Made by a program: the position numbers and the translations under genes. Under the pieces are notes generated by a model. The model worked only from the letters and a program-made list of their open reading frames with translations. It ran no database searches and had not been told where the DNA came from. Of a DNA stretch of 60,693 bases, positions 26,041 to 33,727 are shown in pieces (the first letter of the stretch is position 1; each line of letters starts with the position of its first letter). Origin of the DNA: Pseudocoprococcus catus (GTDB lineage Bacteria; Bacillota; Clostridia; Lachnospirales; Lachnospiraceae); assembly GCF_019734885.1 (NCBI RefSeq), contig NZ_JAAXCM010000033.1, forward strand, positions 1-60,693, written 5' to 3'.

Positions 26041-26076
26041 TCTTTAACATCCTTTGCTTTTTTTTCACTGTCTTTC

Positions 26077-26105
26077 AATATAAAGTGTTTTTCGAAAAAA
26101 GTCAA
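26077..26105 (-). promoter_or_regulatory. Sigma-A promoter of the radical SAM-rng operon
   Basis: On the minus strand TTGACT (26105-26100), a 17-base spacer and TATATT (26082-26077) precede the TIGR03960 ATG by about 37 bases. This is a close match to consensus with correct spacing. Confidence 0.8.
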
Positions 26106-26143
26106 TATAAGAATGCCGCTGCCTTGAGGCAATCCGGATAAAT

Positions 26144-27241
26144 TTATATTTTTCCCTGTGCTTTTGCATAATCACAGAGTGTTTCAAAGCACATCGCCGT
26201 CTCACCGGCAGTGGATAAATCCAATGCAGCTATGACATGATCACACGCATCTATCCACTTTTTTGCCTGCATCAGATGTGCCTCACTCACTTTTCCAAAA
26301 GGTGCCACACTGACAACCGCCTCTGCCAGTGCTTTTGCCGAAGGATAATCCAAATCATTCTCCCATAGAATACCTGCCGCAAAAGGAATGCCTTTCCTCT
26401 GCAATCTTCGAAAAACAGCCTTGCCTGTGCCATTGCCGGCAATAACAAATACCCTTGGCTCTCCGTGAACAGGCTGCAGTTCCACCTCTCCTGTTCCCGC
26501 ATCATAACTGCCCACAGTCATACCATAAAGCTCTGATATATAACTGCCCGTAAAAATTTCCTCAGGTGTACCAAAACGATCCACATGATCGCCTCTGACA
26601 CAGACAATCTTATCTGAAATACGTTCTGCCAAATCCAGTTCATGCAGCGACATCATAACTGTCAGCTTCTCCTTTCTTGCCATTTCCTGAAGAACGGACA
26701 GAAATTCCAGTTTATACCGCACATCCAAAAAAGAGGTCGGTTCATCCAGCACAAGTACATCCGGCTGCTGACAGAGTGCACGGGCAAGCATGACACGCTG
26801 TCTCTGACCATCGCTGATTTTGGTAAAATCTCTTTCTGACAATGCTTCTATATGCACCAGCCGAATTGATGCATCAACAATCGCCTCGTCTTCCTTCGAC
26901 AAAATGCCAAATTTGCCGGTATAAGGATATCTCCCTGTTGCTACTACATCCCGGCAGGACATCATCTCAGGATGTATCCGCTCCGTCAACACAACTGAAA
27001 GCTTCCGGGCAAAAGTCCGGCCATTCATAGTCTCCGTCTTTACACCGTCTAGAACAGCGACTCCCTTTATGGGTTTTAACTGTCGGATCAGACTCTTAAG
27101 AATCGTGGTCTTACCGGCACCATTCGGACCAATCAATGTCAGGATTTCCCCCTTTTTCAATCCAATGGCAATATCTTTGATCAATGGGACACCCTGATAG
27201 CCCACTGTCATGGACTCTGTATAAAAATAATCCCGATCCAT
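26144..27241 (-). CDS. FecE/BtuD-type ABC ATPase with extra C-terminal domain
   Basis: The first 250 residues are a metal-chelate/B12-type ATPase with Walker A GPNGAGKTT near 38, signature ISDGQRQRVML near 142 and Walker B VLVLDEPTSFLD near 160. About 110 residues follow (RVFVIAGNGTGKAVFRRL through ALDLSTAGETAMCFETL) that look like a small alpha/beta nucleotide-binding fold and are absent from typical 255-residue FecE proteins. It overlaps neither neighbour and follows the permease by two bases. It is the energising subunit of the riboswitch-controlled importer. The extra domain may sense a nucleotide or corrinoid; that is inference. Confidence 0.92.
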   Translation of the reverse strand: MDRDYFYTESMTVGYQGVPLIKDIAIGLKKGEILTLIGPNGAGKTTILKSLIRQLKPIKGVAVLDGVKTETMNGRTFARKLSVVLTERIHPEMMSCRDVVATGRYPYTGKFGILSKEDEAIVDASIRLVHIEALSERDFTKISDGQRQRVMLARALCQQPDVLVLDEPTSFLDVRYKLEFLSVLQEMARKEKLTVMMSLHELDLAERISDKIVCVRGDHVDRFGTPEEIFTGSYISELYGMTVGSYDAGTGEVELQPVHGEPRVFVIAGNGTGKAVFRRLQRKGIPFAAGILWENDLDYPSAKALAEAVVSVAPFGKVSEAHLMQAKKWIDACDHVIAALDLSTAGETAMCFETLCDYAKAQGKI

Positions 27242-27243
27242 AG

Positions 27244-28257
27244 CTACACCGCCTTTTCTTTTCTTCGGTGGATCATGATATAGATAACCGCCGGTGCCCC
27301 GAATACTGCCGTCACAGTACTGATAGACAATTCCGTCGGCGCAAACAATGTTCTTGCCAATAAGTCACACACCAGGCAGAATACCGACCCCCCAAGAAAA
27401 CAGGCAGGTATGAGGAGGATCGGCCTGGATGTCCCGAGAAGCTTTTTCACCAGATGAGGGACTGCAATGCCCACAAAGGATACCGGACCGGCAAATGCCG
27501 TTACACAGGCTGCCAGAATGCTGGAGAGCAGTACAAGCAAAATACGGAATACTCTGACATTCAGTCCCATATTCCGGGCATAGGATTCCCCCATCTCATA
27601 GGCGCTGACAGGTTTTGACATCATGAAAACACCGATTGCCGCAATACCGGTTACTACCGCCATCACTTTGACATTCTCCCAGGTCATACCGGAAAAACTT
27701 CCCTTGGACCAGTTGTGGAGATTCACGATATCCGCATCATCTGCAAAAGTAACGATGAAATCTGTCACTGCCGAACAGATATAACCGATCATAACACCGC
27801 TGACAATGAGCATGGCCATCTGATCGATCACACCGGACATAAGAATCACAAATCCCATACAGACCATGGCCCCTGCAAATGCAGCAATAATCATCACCCA
27901 TGAGCTGAGCTTTAAGGCATTGCCGAGGGATGCCACCATTACAAGGGCAACCACCAGTTTAGCCCCTGATGAAATGCCGAGGGTAAAAGGTCCTGCAATA
28001 GGATTATGGAAAAATGTCTGCAGAAGATACCCTGACAGAGCAAGACCACCGCCAAGTATAGCTGCTGCCAGTGCTCTCGGAAAACGGATATTTAACACAA
28101 TATCCCGGTAAGTTTCATTCGCACCGGTCTTTAAGAAAATACCCGGAATATCCTTCAATGGCACATTCACTGACCCGATACAGATATTCAGAATCAGGCT
28201 GATCATAAGGAGACCCCCAAGGATCATAAATGCCGCCCCAAATCTTTTGTTCTTCAT
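27244..28257 (-). CDS. FecCD-type ABC permease (iron-chelate/cobalamin family)
   Basis: The 337-residue protein has about ten membrane segments, with the FecCD hallmarks LNIRFPRALAAAILGGGLALSGYLLQTFFHNP near residue 65 and the C-terminal GPVSFVGIAVPHLVK near 265. It would form the homodimeric channel used with FecB/BtuF binding proteins. The start at 28257 (MKNKRFG) is preferred because GAGG lies six bases upstream; a start 12 bases earlier lacks a site. It is between the binding protein and the ATPase in one operon. Confidence 0.92.
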   Translation of the reverse strand: MKNKRFGAAFMILGGLLMISLILNICIGSVNVPLKDIPGIFLKTGANETYRDIVLNIRFPRALAAAILGGGLALSGYLLQTFFHNPIAGPFTLGISSGAKLVVALVMVASLGNALKLSSWVMIIAAFAGAMVCMGFVILMSGVIDQMAMLIVSGVMIGYICSAVTDFIVTFADDADIVNLHNWSKGSFSGMTWENVKVMAVVTGIAAIGVFMMSKPVSAYEMGESYARNMGLNVRVFRILLVLLSSILAACVTAFAGPVSFVGIAVPHLVKKLLGTSRPILLIPACFLGGSVFCLVCDLLARTLFAPTELSISTVTAVFGAPAVIYIMIHRRKEKAV

Positions 28258-28270
28258 GTTGGTCCTCATC

Positions 28271-29428
28271 TCATTTCAATTGGTATAAATAGGTCAGATC
28301 CTCATCATCACCTACAAGCATCCGATGAATGTCGGATGTGATGGTACCCAGTTCCATTGTGGACTGATAAAGATTCTTTGATGTACAGTACACATGTCCC
28401 TCCTGCACGGCCCTGAACTTTTCAAACAGCGGACTTTTTGCCAGCAGGTCATCGACAGAATCCAGTTCTCCTTCAATGGTACTGTTATAAATGATATAAT
28501 CTGCATCCTTGGCCCCTGCATAAAATTCTTCCATCTGCATGGACAGGGTTGATGTTGCCTCTTCCTCATCTCCTAAATCTTTAAATATATACTGACCGCC
28601 GGCCATTTCGATCATCTTCGGAAGATAATCCGCACTTTTACGGACATTGGCCTGCCCGTTGCTCGTGATATAGAAAAAGGCAACTGTCTTTGTTTCTTTG
28701 TCCCCGGAAGCTGCAGCACTGTTTTGTACCTCTTCCATGGCTGCCTGCTCTTTGTTAAAAGCATCCTCCGCTTCTTTTTCATGACCTGTCAAAAGTCCGT
28801 ATAACTTGACCCACTCTGTTCTTCCGAGAGGTTCCGGTTCATAGCTGGAATAATCTACCAACACATGGATACCGAATTTTTCAAGCTGTTCCTTCACCTC
28901 CGGTGTATGGAGAATCATAGTATTCTCAATTGCCAGCCCGCAATTTCCCTGAACGATCTGCTCATAATCCGGTGTGGAATATTTTCCGGCATACAGAATA
29001 TCCCCGTTCTCCATTGCCTCTTTTGCCTGATCAATATACCAGCCATCTGCTTTCAGACTGCTGAACCTGATCGAATCCAGTGCGTCCAGAGAGACGAACA
29101 TATCCATTGCCGCAGATGCTGCCAGATAAATATTCTGAACTGGTTCCTGAATCACGACAATGTCTGAGGCCAGATCATCTGGTACCTCTTTACCTTCCGG
29201 GACAAGCAGATAACGGCTTCCGTCAGTCACTGTCACCAAGTGGTAATCCCCCTCATAATCATCTATTGAAAACTTCTGTGCATAAGTCAGCTCCTCACTG
29301 TGATCAAATGTCAGTTTCTGGCTGATAGCCGTGTCATGTTCTTTCTCATTGGTATCTGCCGTTTTCCCGCAGGCTGCCAGCAGACACACCAGTATACCTA
29401 TCACAAACAGTATGCTTTTCTTTTTCAT
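28271..29428 (-). CDS. Metal-chelate/corrinoid ABC substrate-binding lipoprotein
   Basis: The 385-residue protein has a lipoprotein signal ending LLAACG. The mature part has the class III helical-backbone layout: an N-terminal lobe with IVVIQEPVQNIYLAASAAMDMFVSLDAL, a middle with GNCGLAIENTMIL and EQLEKFGIHVLV, and a C-terminal lobe ending DIHRMLVG. That resembles FepB/BtuF-type proteins for iron chelates, heme or corrinoids. An expanded Lys/Glu helix (about 220-245) is the inter-lobe segment. The ligand is uncertain; the cobalamin riboswitch points to a corrinoid or cobalt. Confidence 0.87.
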   Translation of the reverse strand: MKKKSILFVIGILVCLLAACGKTADTNEKEHDTAISQKLTFDHSEELTYAQKFSIDDYEGDYHLVTVTDGSRYLLVPEGKEVPDDLASDIVVIQEPVQNIYLAASAAMDMFVSLDALDSIRFSSLKADGWYIDQAKEAMENGDILYAGKYSTPDYEQIVQGNCGLAIENTMILHTPEVKEQLEKFGIHVLVDYSSYEPEPLGRTEWVKLYGLLTGHEKEAEDAFNKEQAAMEEVQNSAAASGDKETKTVAFFYITSNGQANVRKSADYLPKMIEMAGGQYIFKDLGDEEEATSTLSMQMEEFYAGAKDADYIIYNSTIEGELDSVDDLLAKSPLFEKFRAVQEGHVYCTSKNLYQSTMELGTITSDIHRMLVGDDEDLTYLYQLK

Positions 29429-29437
29429 CTTTTCGTC

Positions 29438-29887
29438 TTATCCTATCTTCTTTTTGTTTTTGCGTATGCCCCAAAATGCCGCCGCACATGCAATAACAAC
29501 GGCTGCTGCAATACCGATGCCCGCTGTACCCATGCCATGCCCTGACTGGGCAGGTGAAACAGAATCCGATGCAAATGTCAGCGTATATTCTATTTCATGA
29601 GGCACACTCATGGCTGTTGTATCACCAATAACAGACATCGGTTCGTCAAATATTTCCACCGGTATTTCAAACGTGGAGTTTCCTTCTGTATTCACCGGGA
29701 GATACTTTTCTTCTCCAACCTTCATATAGTCATAATGGGAACTACTCCAGACAATTTTCGCTTCCGCCTGTCCGTTCTCCACCGATAATTCTGTGGGTGA
29801 CTGAACGGAGGCCCTTCCGCTGCCGCCTTCCATAGTCACTTCCACTGTATATTCACCGTCTGCCAAATTGAGTTCTGAAACTTCCAT
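29438..29887 (-). CDS. Small surface-type beta protein with C-terminal anchor, no signal peptide seen
   Basis: The 149-residue protein starts MEVSELNLADGEYTVEVTMEGG, continues with repeated beta strands (ASVQSPTELSVENGQAEAKIVW; HYDYMKVGEEKYLPV; HEIEYTLTF) and ends with a membrane helix (GIGIAAAVVIACAAAFWGIRK) and basic tail. The DGxYxVxVT...G.A start is like NEAT-type or related ligand-binding modules. A GGAAAGGAG site sits before the ATG at 29887, so the start is well supported, yet there is no export signal. It could be anchored by the tail alone or be the broken end of a longer gene. Confidence 0.65.
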   Translation of the reverse strand: MEVSELNLADGEYTVEVTMEGGSGRASVQSPTELSVENGQAEAKIVWSSSHYDYMKVGEEKYLPVNTEGNSTFEIPVEIFDEPMSVIGDTTAMSVPHEIEYTLTFASDSVSPAQSGHGMGTAGIGIAAAVVIACAAAFWGIRKNKKKIG

Positions 29888-29941
29888 TTTTATATGCTCC
29901 TTTCCGGCCTGTCAAATTCAATTATCTATTCCATGTTATAG

Positions 29942-29984
29942 AAAAAGGCTGCTGCAAAACGCTCATCTACATTCCACAGCAGCC
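29942..29984 (-). terminator. Terminator/attenuator between the two small surface genes
   Basis: On the minus strand GGCTGCTG, a 22-base loop and CAGCAGCC are followed by TTTTTC. It separates the lipoprotein gene (30042-30605) from the downstream importer genes, so it should lower importer expression relative to the chelatase and lipoprotein unless another promoter exists; I see no convincing one after it. Confidence 0.7.
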
Positions 29985-30041
29985 CTGTCTTCTGAATGAA
30001 TCAGTCTGATTATGTACTTGTCAAGGTTTGATCAAGCTCGA

Positions 30042-30605
30042 TTACTCTTCAACAGCAACAGGATTAGATACGCTGACCTTATGATCATACCATACACCCT
30101 TCGTGCCGATCAGGGCAAGATCAAATTCTTCATCAATGGCCGGTACCGGTACATCAAAACCATTAACTTCTTCTGATGTCCCATCTTTATAAGTCACTGT
30201 ATCTGTGACAGGCTGCAAAAGTTCTGCACCGTCTTTCTGTGCATCCTCTGCAAGACCCGGATAAAGGTTTACAATGTTCTTGGATGTAAGGGTAATATGA
30301 ATGGTCATCTTGCCGTCTTTGACAGTTAATGTGCCCTTTCCATCACATGTCTCATTCACATGAAACATGCTGCTGTCTGTATTAAAATCTGCAGAATATA
30401 TACCATCTGCCAGTATCTCCGCGGAAGTGCTCTCTGCGCCTTCTGTCTGAGCAGCTGTCTGGCTTTCTGTTTGAATCTGTGTTTCTGTCTGTACTGTTGT
30501 CTGGCTCTCTGTCTGAGTATTGGCATCCGACTTACTGCCGCAGCCAAACATCACTGAACAGCTAAGCAGCGCCGTACACAAACATACAATGACTTTCTTC
30601 TTCAT
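30042..30605 (-). CDS. Small lipoprotein with Gln/Thr linker and ligand-binding-like domain
   Basis: The 187-residue protein has a lipoprotein signal ending SVMFGC, then a low-complexity linker of repeated TQTES/TVQTET-type units (about residues 28-60), then a beta-rich domain (LADGIYSADFNTDSSMF; GKGTLTVKDGKMTIHITLTS; ALIGTKGVWYDHKVSVS). The DGxYxxDF...GKMTxHITL pattern recalls NEAT or FMN-binding-like extracellular modules in heme/metal uptake loci. It follows the CbiK-like lipoprotein by 25 bases under the same riboswitch. A shuttle of metal or tetrapyrrole at the surface is inference. Confidence 0.7.
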   Translation of the reverse strand: MKKKVIVCLCTALLSCSVMFGCGSKSDANTQTESQTTVQTETQIQTESQTAAQTEGAESTSAEILADGIYSADFNTDSSMFHVNETCDGKGTLTVKDGKMTIHITLTSKNIVNLYPGLAEDAQKDGAELLQPVTDTVTYKDGTSEEVNGFDVPVPAIDEEFDLALIGTKGVWYDHKVSVSNPVAVEE

Positions 30606-30630
30606 TTTGTATCCATTCCTTTACTTGTAA

Positions 30631-31869
30631 TTATTCAATAACTGCGGCTGTATGTGCTTTGTAGATTTCCTGGATTGCAGGGATTTCACCAAGACCTGCG
30701 ATCTGGCAGTCAACACTGTCAAAATTGCCGGAAGCTGTGAACTGGCTCTTCCAGGAATCATCATCATCACCGGCCATATCGTTATTAGCATGATCACCGG
30801 CAACAACCATCAGCGGACGAAGAACAACTTTCTTGTAACCTGCGGTCTTAACTGCTTCGATCACTGCTTCGCATGCTGTATCTTCCGGTTCACCTTCAAC
30901 AGTACCGATAAAGACATTCTCATAACCGAGGTCTTTCATCTGTGACTGCATCTGGCTGTAAGAAATCTTAGCTGTATGGGATGTACCATGACCCATGAAT
31001 ACGAATGCTGTACCGTCTTCTTTGGCTGCATCCAATGAATCATACCCTGCGGTCTTAACTGCTTCTGATGTAATAGCTTCTGCTACAGCTTTCTTATCAT
31101 CATTCACAACAGTTGCATCGTCACCGACTTCACCAAGTAATGGCTCAGATATCTTGACGGATTCAAATTTGTCTTCATACTTCTGAACAGCCTCTGTTAA
31201 TTCATCATATTCAGCACCATGCATCAGATGTGTCGGCTGAATAACAAGGTTCTTCACGCCGTTAGCAACTGCACGCTCCAGAGCCTGATCCATATTGTCG
31301 ATGCATTCGCCGTCTCTTGCTTCTACATGATTGATAATGATCTGCGCTGTGAAAGCTCTTCTTACAGACCAGTCAGGATTTGCTTCCTGAAGGGCATCTT
31401 CAATACCTTTGATATCTTTCACACGGCTGTCATTAAAAGATGTACCGAAGCTGACTACCAGCAGTTCATTCTCGCCAATATCATCCTGGTTGCGGGGATC
31501 ATCCTTGGAAGCATCCCCTGTATCTCTTCCGAAATAATCCGGATCTGCATTCTCGCCTTCAACCATGGCCTTCTGAGCATCTGTCAGAGCATCCCATGCG
31601 GCTTTTGCTTCCTTGCACTGTTCATCTGTGCTGTCATTTCTTTCTTGTACATAAATGGCATCGATCAGTGCTGCAACCTTATCTGCTGCTTCCTTATCCG
31701 CATCTGTACCTTCTGCAGATTCTGCTGCCGTCTCGGTAGATACTGCTGCCTCTGTGGATGCTGCTGTGCTCTCTGCTGCAGCTGTTGTCTCGGTCTGTTT
31801 GCCGCCGCATCCTGCTAAAAGAGATGCTGTAATAGCAGCAACACACACAAATGTTGTCATCTTCTTCAT
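30631..31869 (-). CDS. cbiK: Exported CbiK-type cobaltochelatase lipoprotein
   Basis: The 412-residue protein starts MKKMTTFVCVAAITASLLAGC, a lipoprotein signal. An Ala/Thr/Glu linker and a short helical segment precede the chelatase domain (from about residue 130: LLVVSFGTSFNDSRVKDI; VIQPTHLMHGAEYDEL; VFMGHGTSHTAKISYSQM; VLRPLMVVAGDHANNDMAGDD). The two His motifs, in PTHLMHG and in MVVAGDHA, are the metal-binding residues of CbiK sirohydrochlorin cobaltochelatase. Cytoplasmic CbiK lacks the signal; an exported form is known in Desulfovibrio (CbiKP). The start at 31869 has AGGAGG. The riboswitch and importer context suggests metal or corrinoid handling outside the cell. Confidence 0.92.
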   Translation of the reverse strand: MKKMTTFVCVAAITASLLAGCGGKQTETTAAAESTAASTEAAVSTETAAESAEGTDADKEAADKVAALIDAIYVQERNDSTDEQCKEAKAAWDALTDAQKAMVEGENADPDYFGRDTGDASKDDPRNQDDIGENELLVVSFGTSFNDSRVKDIKGIEDALQEANPDWSVRRAFTAQIIINHVEARDGECIDNMDQALERAVANGVKNLVIQPTHLMHGAEYDELTEAVQKYEDKFESVKISEPLLGEVGDDATVVNDDKKAVAEAITSEAVKTAGYDSLDAAKEDGTAFVFMGHGTSHTAKISYSQMQSQMKDLGYENVFIGTVEGEPEDTACEAVIEAVKTAGYKKVVLRPLMVVAGDHANNDMAGDDDDSWKSQFTASGNFDSVDCQIAGLGEIPAIQEIYKAHTAAVIE

Positions 31870-31935
31870 GTTGTTCTTCCTCCTGAAATATAAAATATAG
31901 ACAGGCACACTTCCAGGAATAAGAAATAAAGAGGG

Positions 31936-31971
31936 AGAAAAAACAAAAATCCAGCGATAATTCGCCGGATT
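31936..31971 (-). terminator. Expression-platform terminator of the cobalamin riboswitch
   Basis: After the aptamer, the minus strand has AATCCGGCG-aattat-CGCTGGATT followed by TTTGTTTTTTC, about 70 bases before the cbiK ATG. This is an intrinsic terminator in the right place to be exposed when the aptamer binds ligand, switching the operon off. Confidence 0.75.
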
Positions 31972-31999
31972 GCCTGTTATATGTTCTAAACTCATTCAG

Positions 32000-32206
32000 T
32001 ACAGCCAATCCTCGTGACCTGGAACCTGATATTCCCCGTACCACAGTCTGGCAGGTCTCCTGGCTCACAGTCCAAACGTCCAACACTGTCTTCCCGATGA
32101 CTCAGTGACATATTAGTAATGAACTCCTGCTCACAGTGACGAGATCGCACAGGATTTGCACCTGTTTCCCTATTCTCCGTTTTTACACGGCACCAGCTGT
32201 TTCTTA
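32000..32206 (-). promoter_or_regulatory. Cobalamin riboswitch
   Basis: The minus strand shows the conserved aptamer elements in order: TGGTGCC, GGGAAACAGGTGCAAATCC, a TGCG...CGTCACTGTGA core, the B12-box-like GTCACTGAGTCATCGGGAAG and GAGCCAGGAGACCTGCC near the 3' end. Spacing and order fit the cobalamin family. A promoter lies immediately upstream and a terminator downstream, so it most likely represses the chelatase-importer operon when adenosylcobalamin or a related corrinoid is abundant. Confidence 0.93.
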
Positions 32207-32231
32207 TTCTGTTGTTTTATGCCATAAAATC

Positions 32232-32259
32232 ATTATAGCACGATTTATCAAATATACAA
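32232..32259 (-). promoter_or_regulatory. Promoter of the riboswitch operon
   Basis: TTGTAT (32259-32254), a 16-base spacer and TATAAT (32237-32232) lie just upstream of the aptamer on the minus strand, giving a transcript that starts with the riboswitch. Confidence 0.75.
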
Positions 32260-32270
32260 TTCTTTATTGA

Positions 32271-32365
32271 GAAAACTATGAAAAACACGCTCTGCGAGTT
32301 TTTCATAGTTTTCGCGACAGTCGCCAAGGTCTTGTGCCAGCACAGACTTTGGCTCGTTGTTCGCG
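32271..32365. repeat. Double palindromic extragenic element
   Basis: A perfect 16-base inverted repeat, GAAAACTATGAAAAAC / GTTTTTCATAGTTTTC with an 11-base spacer (32271-32313), is followed by a GCGA-cag-TCGC hairpin and then an imperfect repeat CCAAGGTCTTGTGC / GCACAGACTTTGG (32324-32352). The first hairpin has no T run, so it is not a classical terminator. The composite looks like a REP/MITE-type element placed between two minus-strand operons. Whether it recurs elsewhere in the genome cannot be seen here. Confidence 0.65.
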
Positions 32366-32369
32366 TAAA

Positions 32370-33431
32370 TTAAACAGTCTGACCTTGTCTGCTTATCCTG
32401 CGGCGCTTCTTCTGGCTGCGTTTAATTTTTTCAATCAGAATACAGATACTTACCGCCAGTCCGAAATGAAGGGCAAATTCCACCAGCATTCCCACAACCG
32501 GCACCGGTGAAATCCGACTTAATATCTGATTCCATGGAATAGCGATCTGGGAAACTGAATGGATGCAGCAGATCCACATGGCATGTTTTCCGATCCACCG
32601 GATTTTTTCAGACATCTGTCCCTCAAACCGGTTCAATTGCTGCAGTCCCACCAGTAGGCAAAGACCGGCGCCAAAGCTCATTATCCAATCGGCCAGTCCG
32701 CATTTCCAGTAGTTATCTGCCATATTGATATTGCCTTTCCAGGACATATAAAGCCAGCCCGCTGTCAGCAAAATCCATATCACCGGATGTATCTTTCGGT
32801 TAAAAATATCCAGCTTTTTGCACCATATGCCGGCATACATATAACCGGCGCCCACCAGTACCTGAGGAAGATAAAAGGGCATCAAAATATCCGTCCCGAT
32901 ATGAATACCAGCCACTGCCATCACAACAAGCAGCCCAATCTGCATCCATGTCTTCTCAAGTCGTAGCACCGCATTCAGAATGAGGGTATCCAGTACAAAT
33001 ACAACAAAAAACCAGATTGCCCCGATGCCATGGGATGGTATACCCATAAATATACCGGCACTGAGTCCAAGAAGATATGGAAAGAAGTTATATCTTACGG
33101 TTCCCAAATAATCCGAAGCACTGCCCTGTGCCAGACAGACACCAAAAAGACTGATAACCAGAACAGACACCGCAACAATACAGTAAGGCCGGATAATCGC
33201 CTTCTGGGCTCTCAGACAGGCTTTCCATGATTTCTTTTTGACGGTATAGCCGCACAGCATAAAAAACATGGCCATGGAACCGTATCCCATCACCTGCAGC
33301 GGATATAATTTTGCGCTCTGAACATTCAGACCATACCCAAATAGTCCATCTGTAATTGCGTGCATCATCATAATGGCAATCATCATAAGACCCTTGGTCA
33401 GGTTAAACATTCCCGGATAATTTCTCTGCAT
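32370..33431 (-). CDS. Acyltransferase_3-type membrane protein (polysaccharide decoration)
   Basis: The 353-residue protein has about ten membrane segments, with the family's early His in IMMMHAITDG and SMAMFFMLCGYTVKKKSW near residue 55. It would transfer an acyl group across the membrane to an external sugar or lipid. Its ATG shares a base with the ACP stop (TGATG), so it is translationally coupled to the carrier protein. This coupling, with an AMP ligase upstream, makes a carrier-bound acyl or aminoacyl donor plausible. It ends the polysaccharide operon. Confidence 0.82.
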   Translation of the reverse strand: MQRNYPGMFNLTKGLMMIAIMMMHAITDGLFGYGLNVQSAKLYPLQVMGYGSMAMFFMLCGYTVKKKSWKACLRAQKAIIRPYCIVAVSVLVISLFGVCLAQGSASDYLGTVRYNFFPYLLGLSAGIFMGIPSHGIGAIWFFVVFVLDTLILNAVLRLEKTWMQIGLLVVMAVAGIHIGTDILMPFYLPQVLVGAGYMYAGIWCKKLDIFNRKIHPVIWILLTAGWLYMSWKGNINMADNYWKCGLADWIMSFGAGLCLLVGLQQLNRFEGQMSEKIRWIGKHAMWICCIHSVSQIAIPWNQILSRISPVPVVGMLVEFALHFGLAVSICILIEKIKRSQKKRRRISRQGQTV

Positions 33432-33682
33432 CAATCTGCCTTCCCCTGAAGTTCCGTCATCACATCAATCACATCTCCGATGGTGATCATTCGTTTCAGC
33501 ATGGAATCCAGAATTCCCACCTCAAATTCCTCTTCCAGATCACTGAAAACCTCCTGCATCTCTATGGAATCCATATCCAGATCATCCATAATACCGCTGT
33601 CCTCCGTAATCTCTATTTCATCATCCGCGATAACATCCGTAAATGTACGAAATACAATATCTTTTACCTGATCTCTTGTCAT
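33431..33682 (-). CDS. Acyl carrier protein (DltC/ACP-like)
   Basis: The 83-residue protein has the four-helix ACP pattern with the phosphopantetheine attachment Ser in DLDMDSIEMQEV near residue 36. The acidic composition and a LEEEFEVGI helix II-III are typical. The start at 33682 (MTRDQVKD) has GGAGG upstream; a longer frame to 33721 is less likely. Its position between an AMP-forming ligase and an acyltransferase marks it as a dedicated carrier, not the fatty-acid ACP. Confidence 0.9.
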   Translation of the reverse strand: MTRDQVKDIVFRTFTDVIADDEIEITEDSGIMDDLDMDSIEMQEVFSDLEEEFEVGILDSMLKRMITIGDVIDVMTELQGKAD

Positions 33683-33727
33683 CCTCTTTACCTCCTGCTG
33701 CAAATGCTGCATCATGCACATTTTATT

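Noticed and set aside
31219-31818. Plus-strand 199-residue Cys-rich frame
   Set aside because: It is a shadow of the CbiK-like gene; its Cys runs come from the Ala/Thr/Glu-rich linker read backwards.
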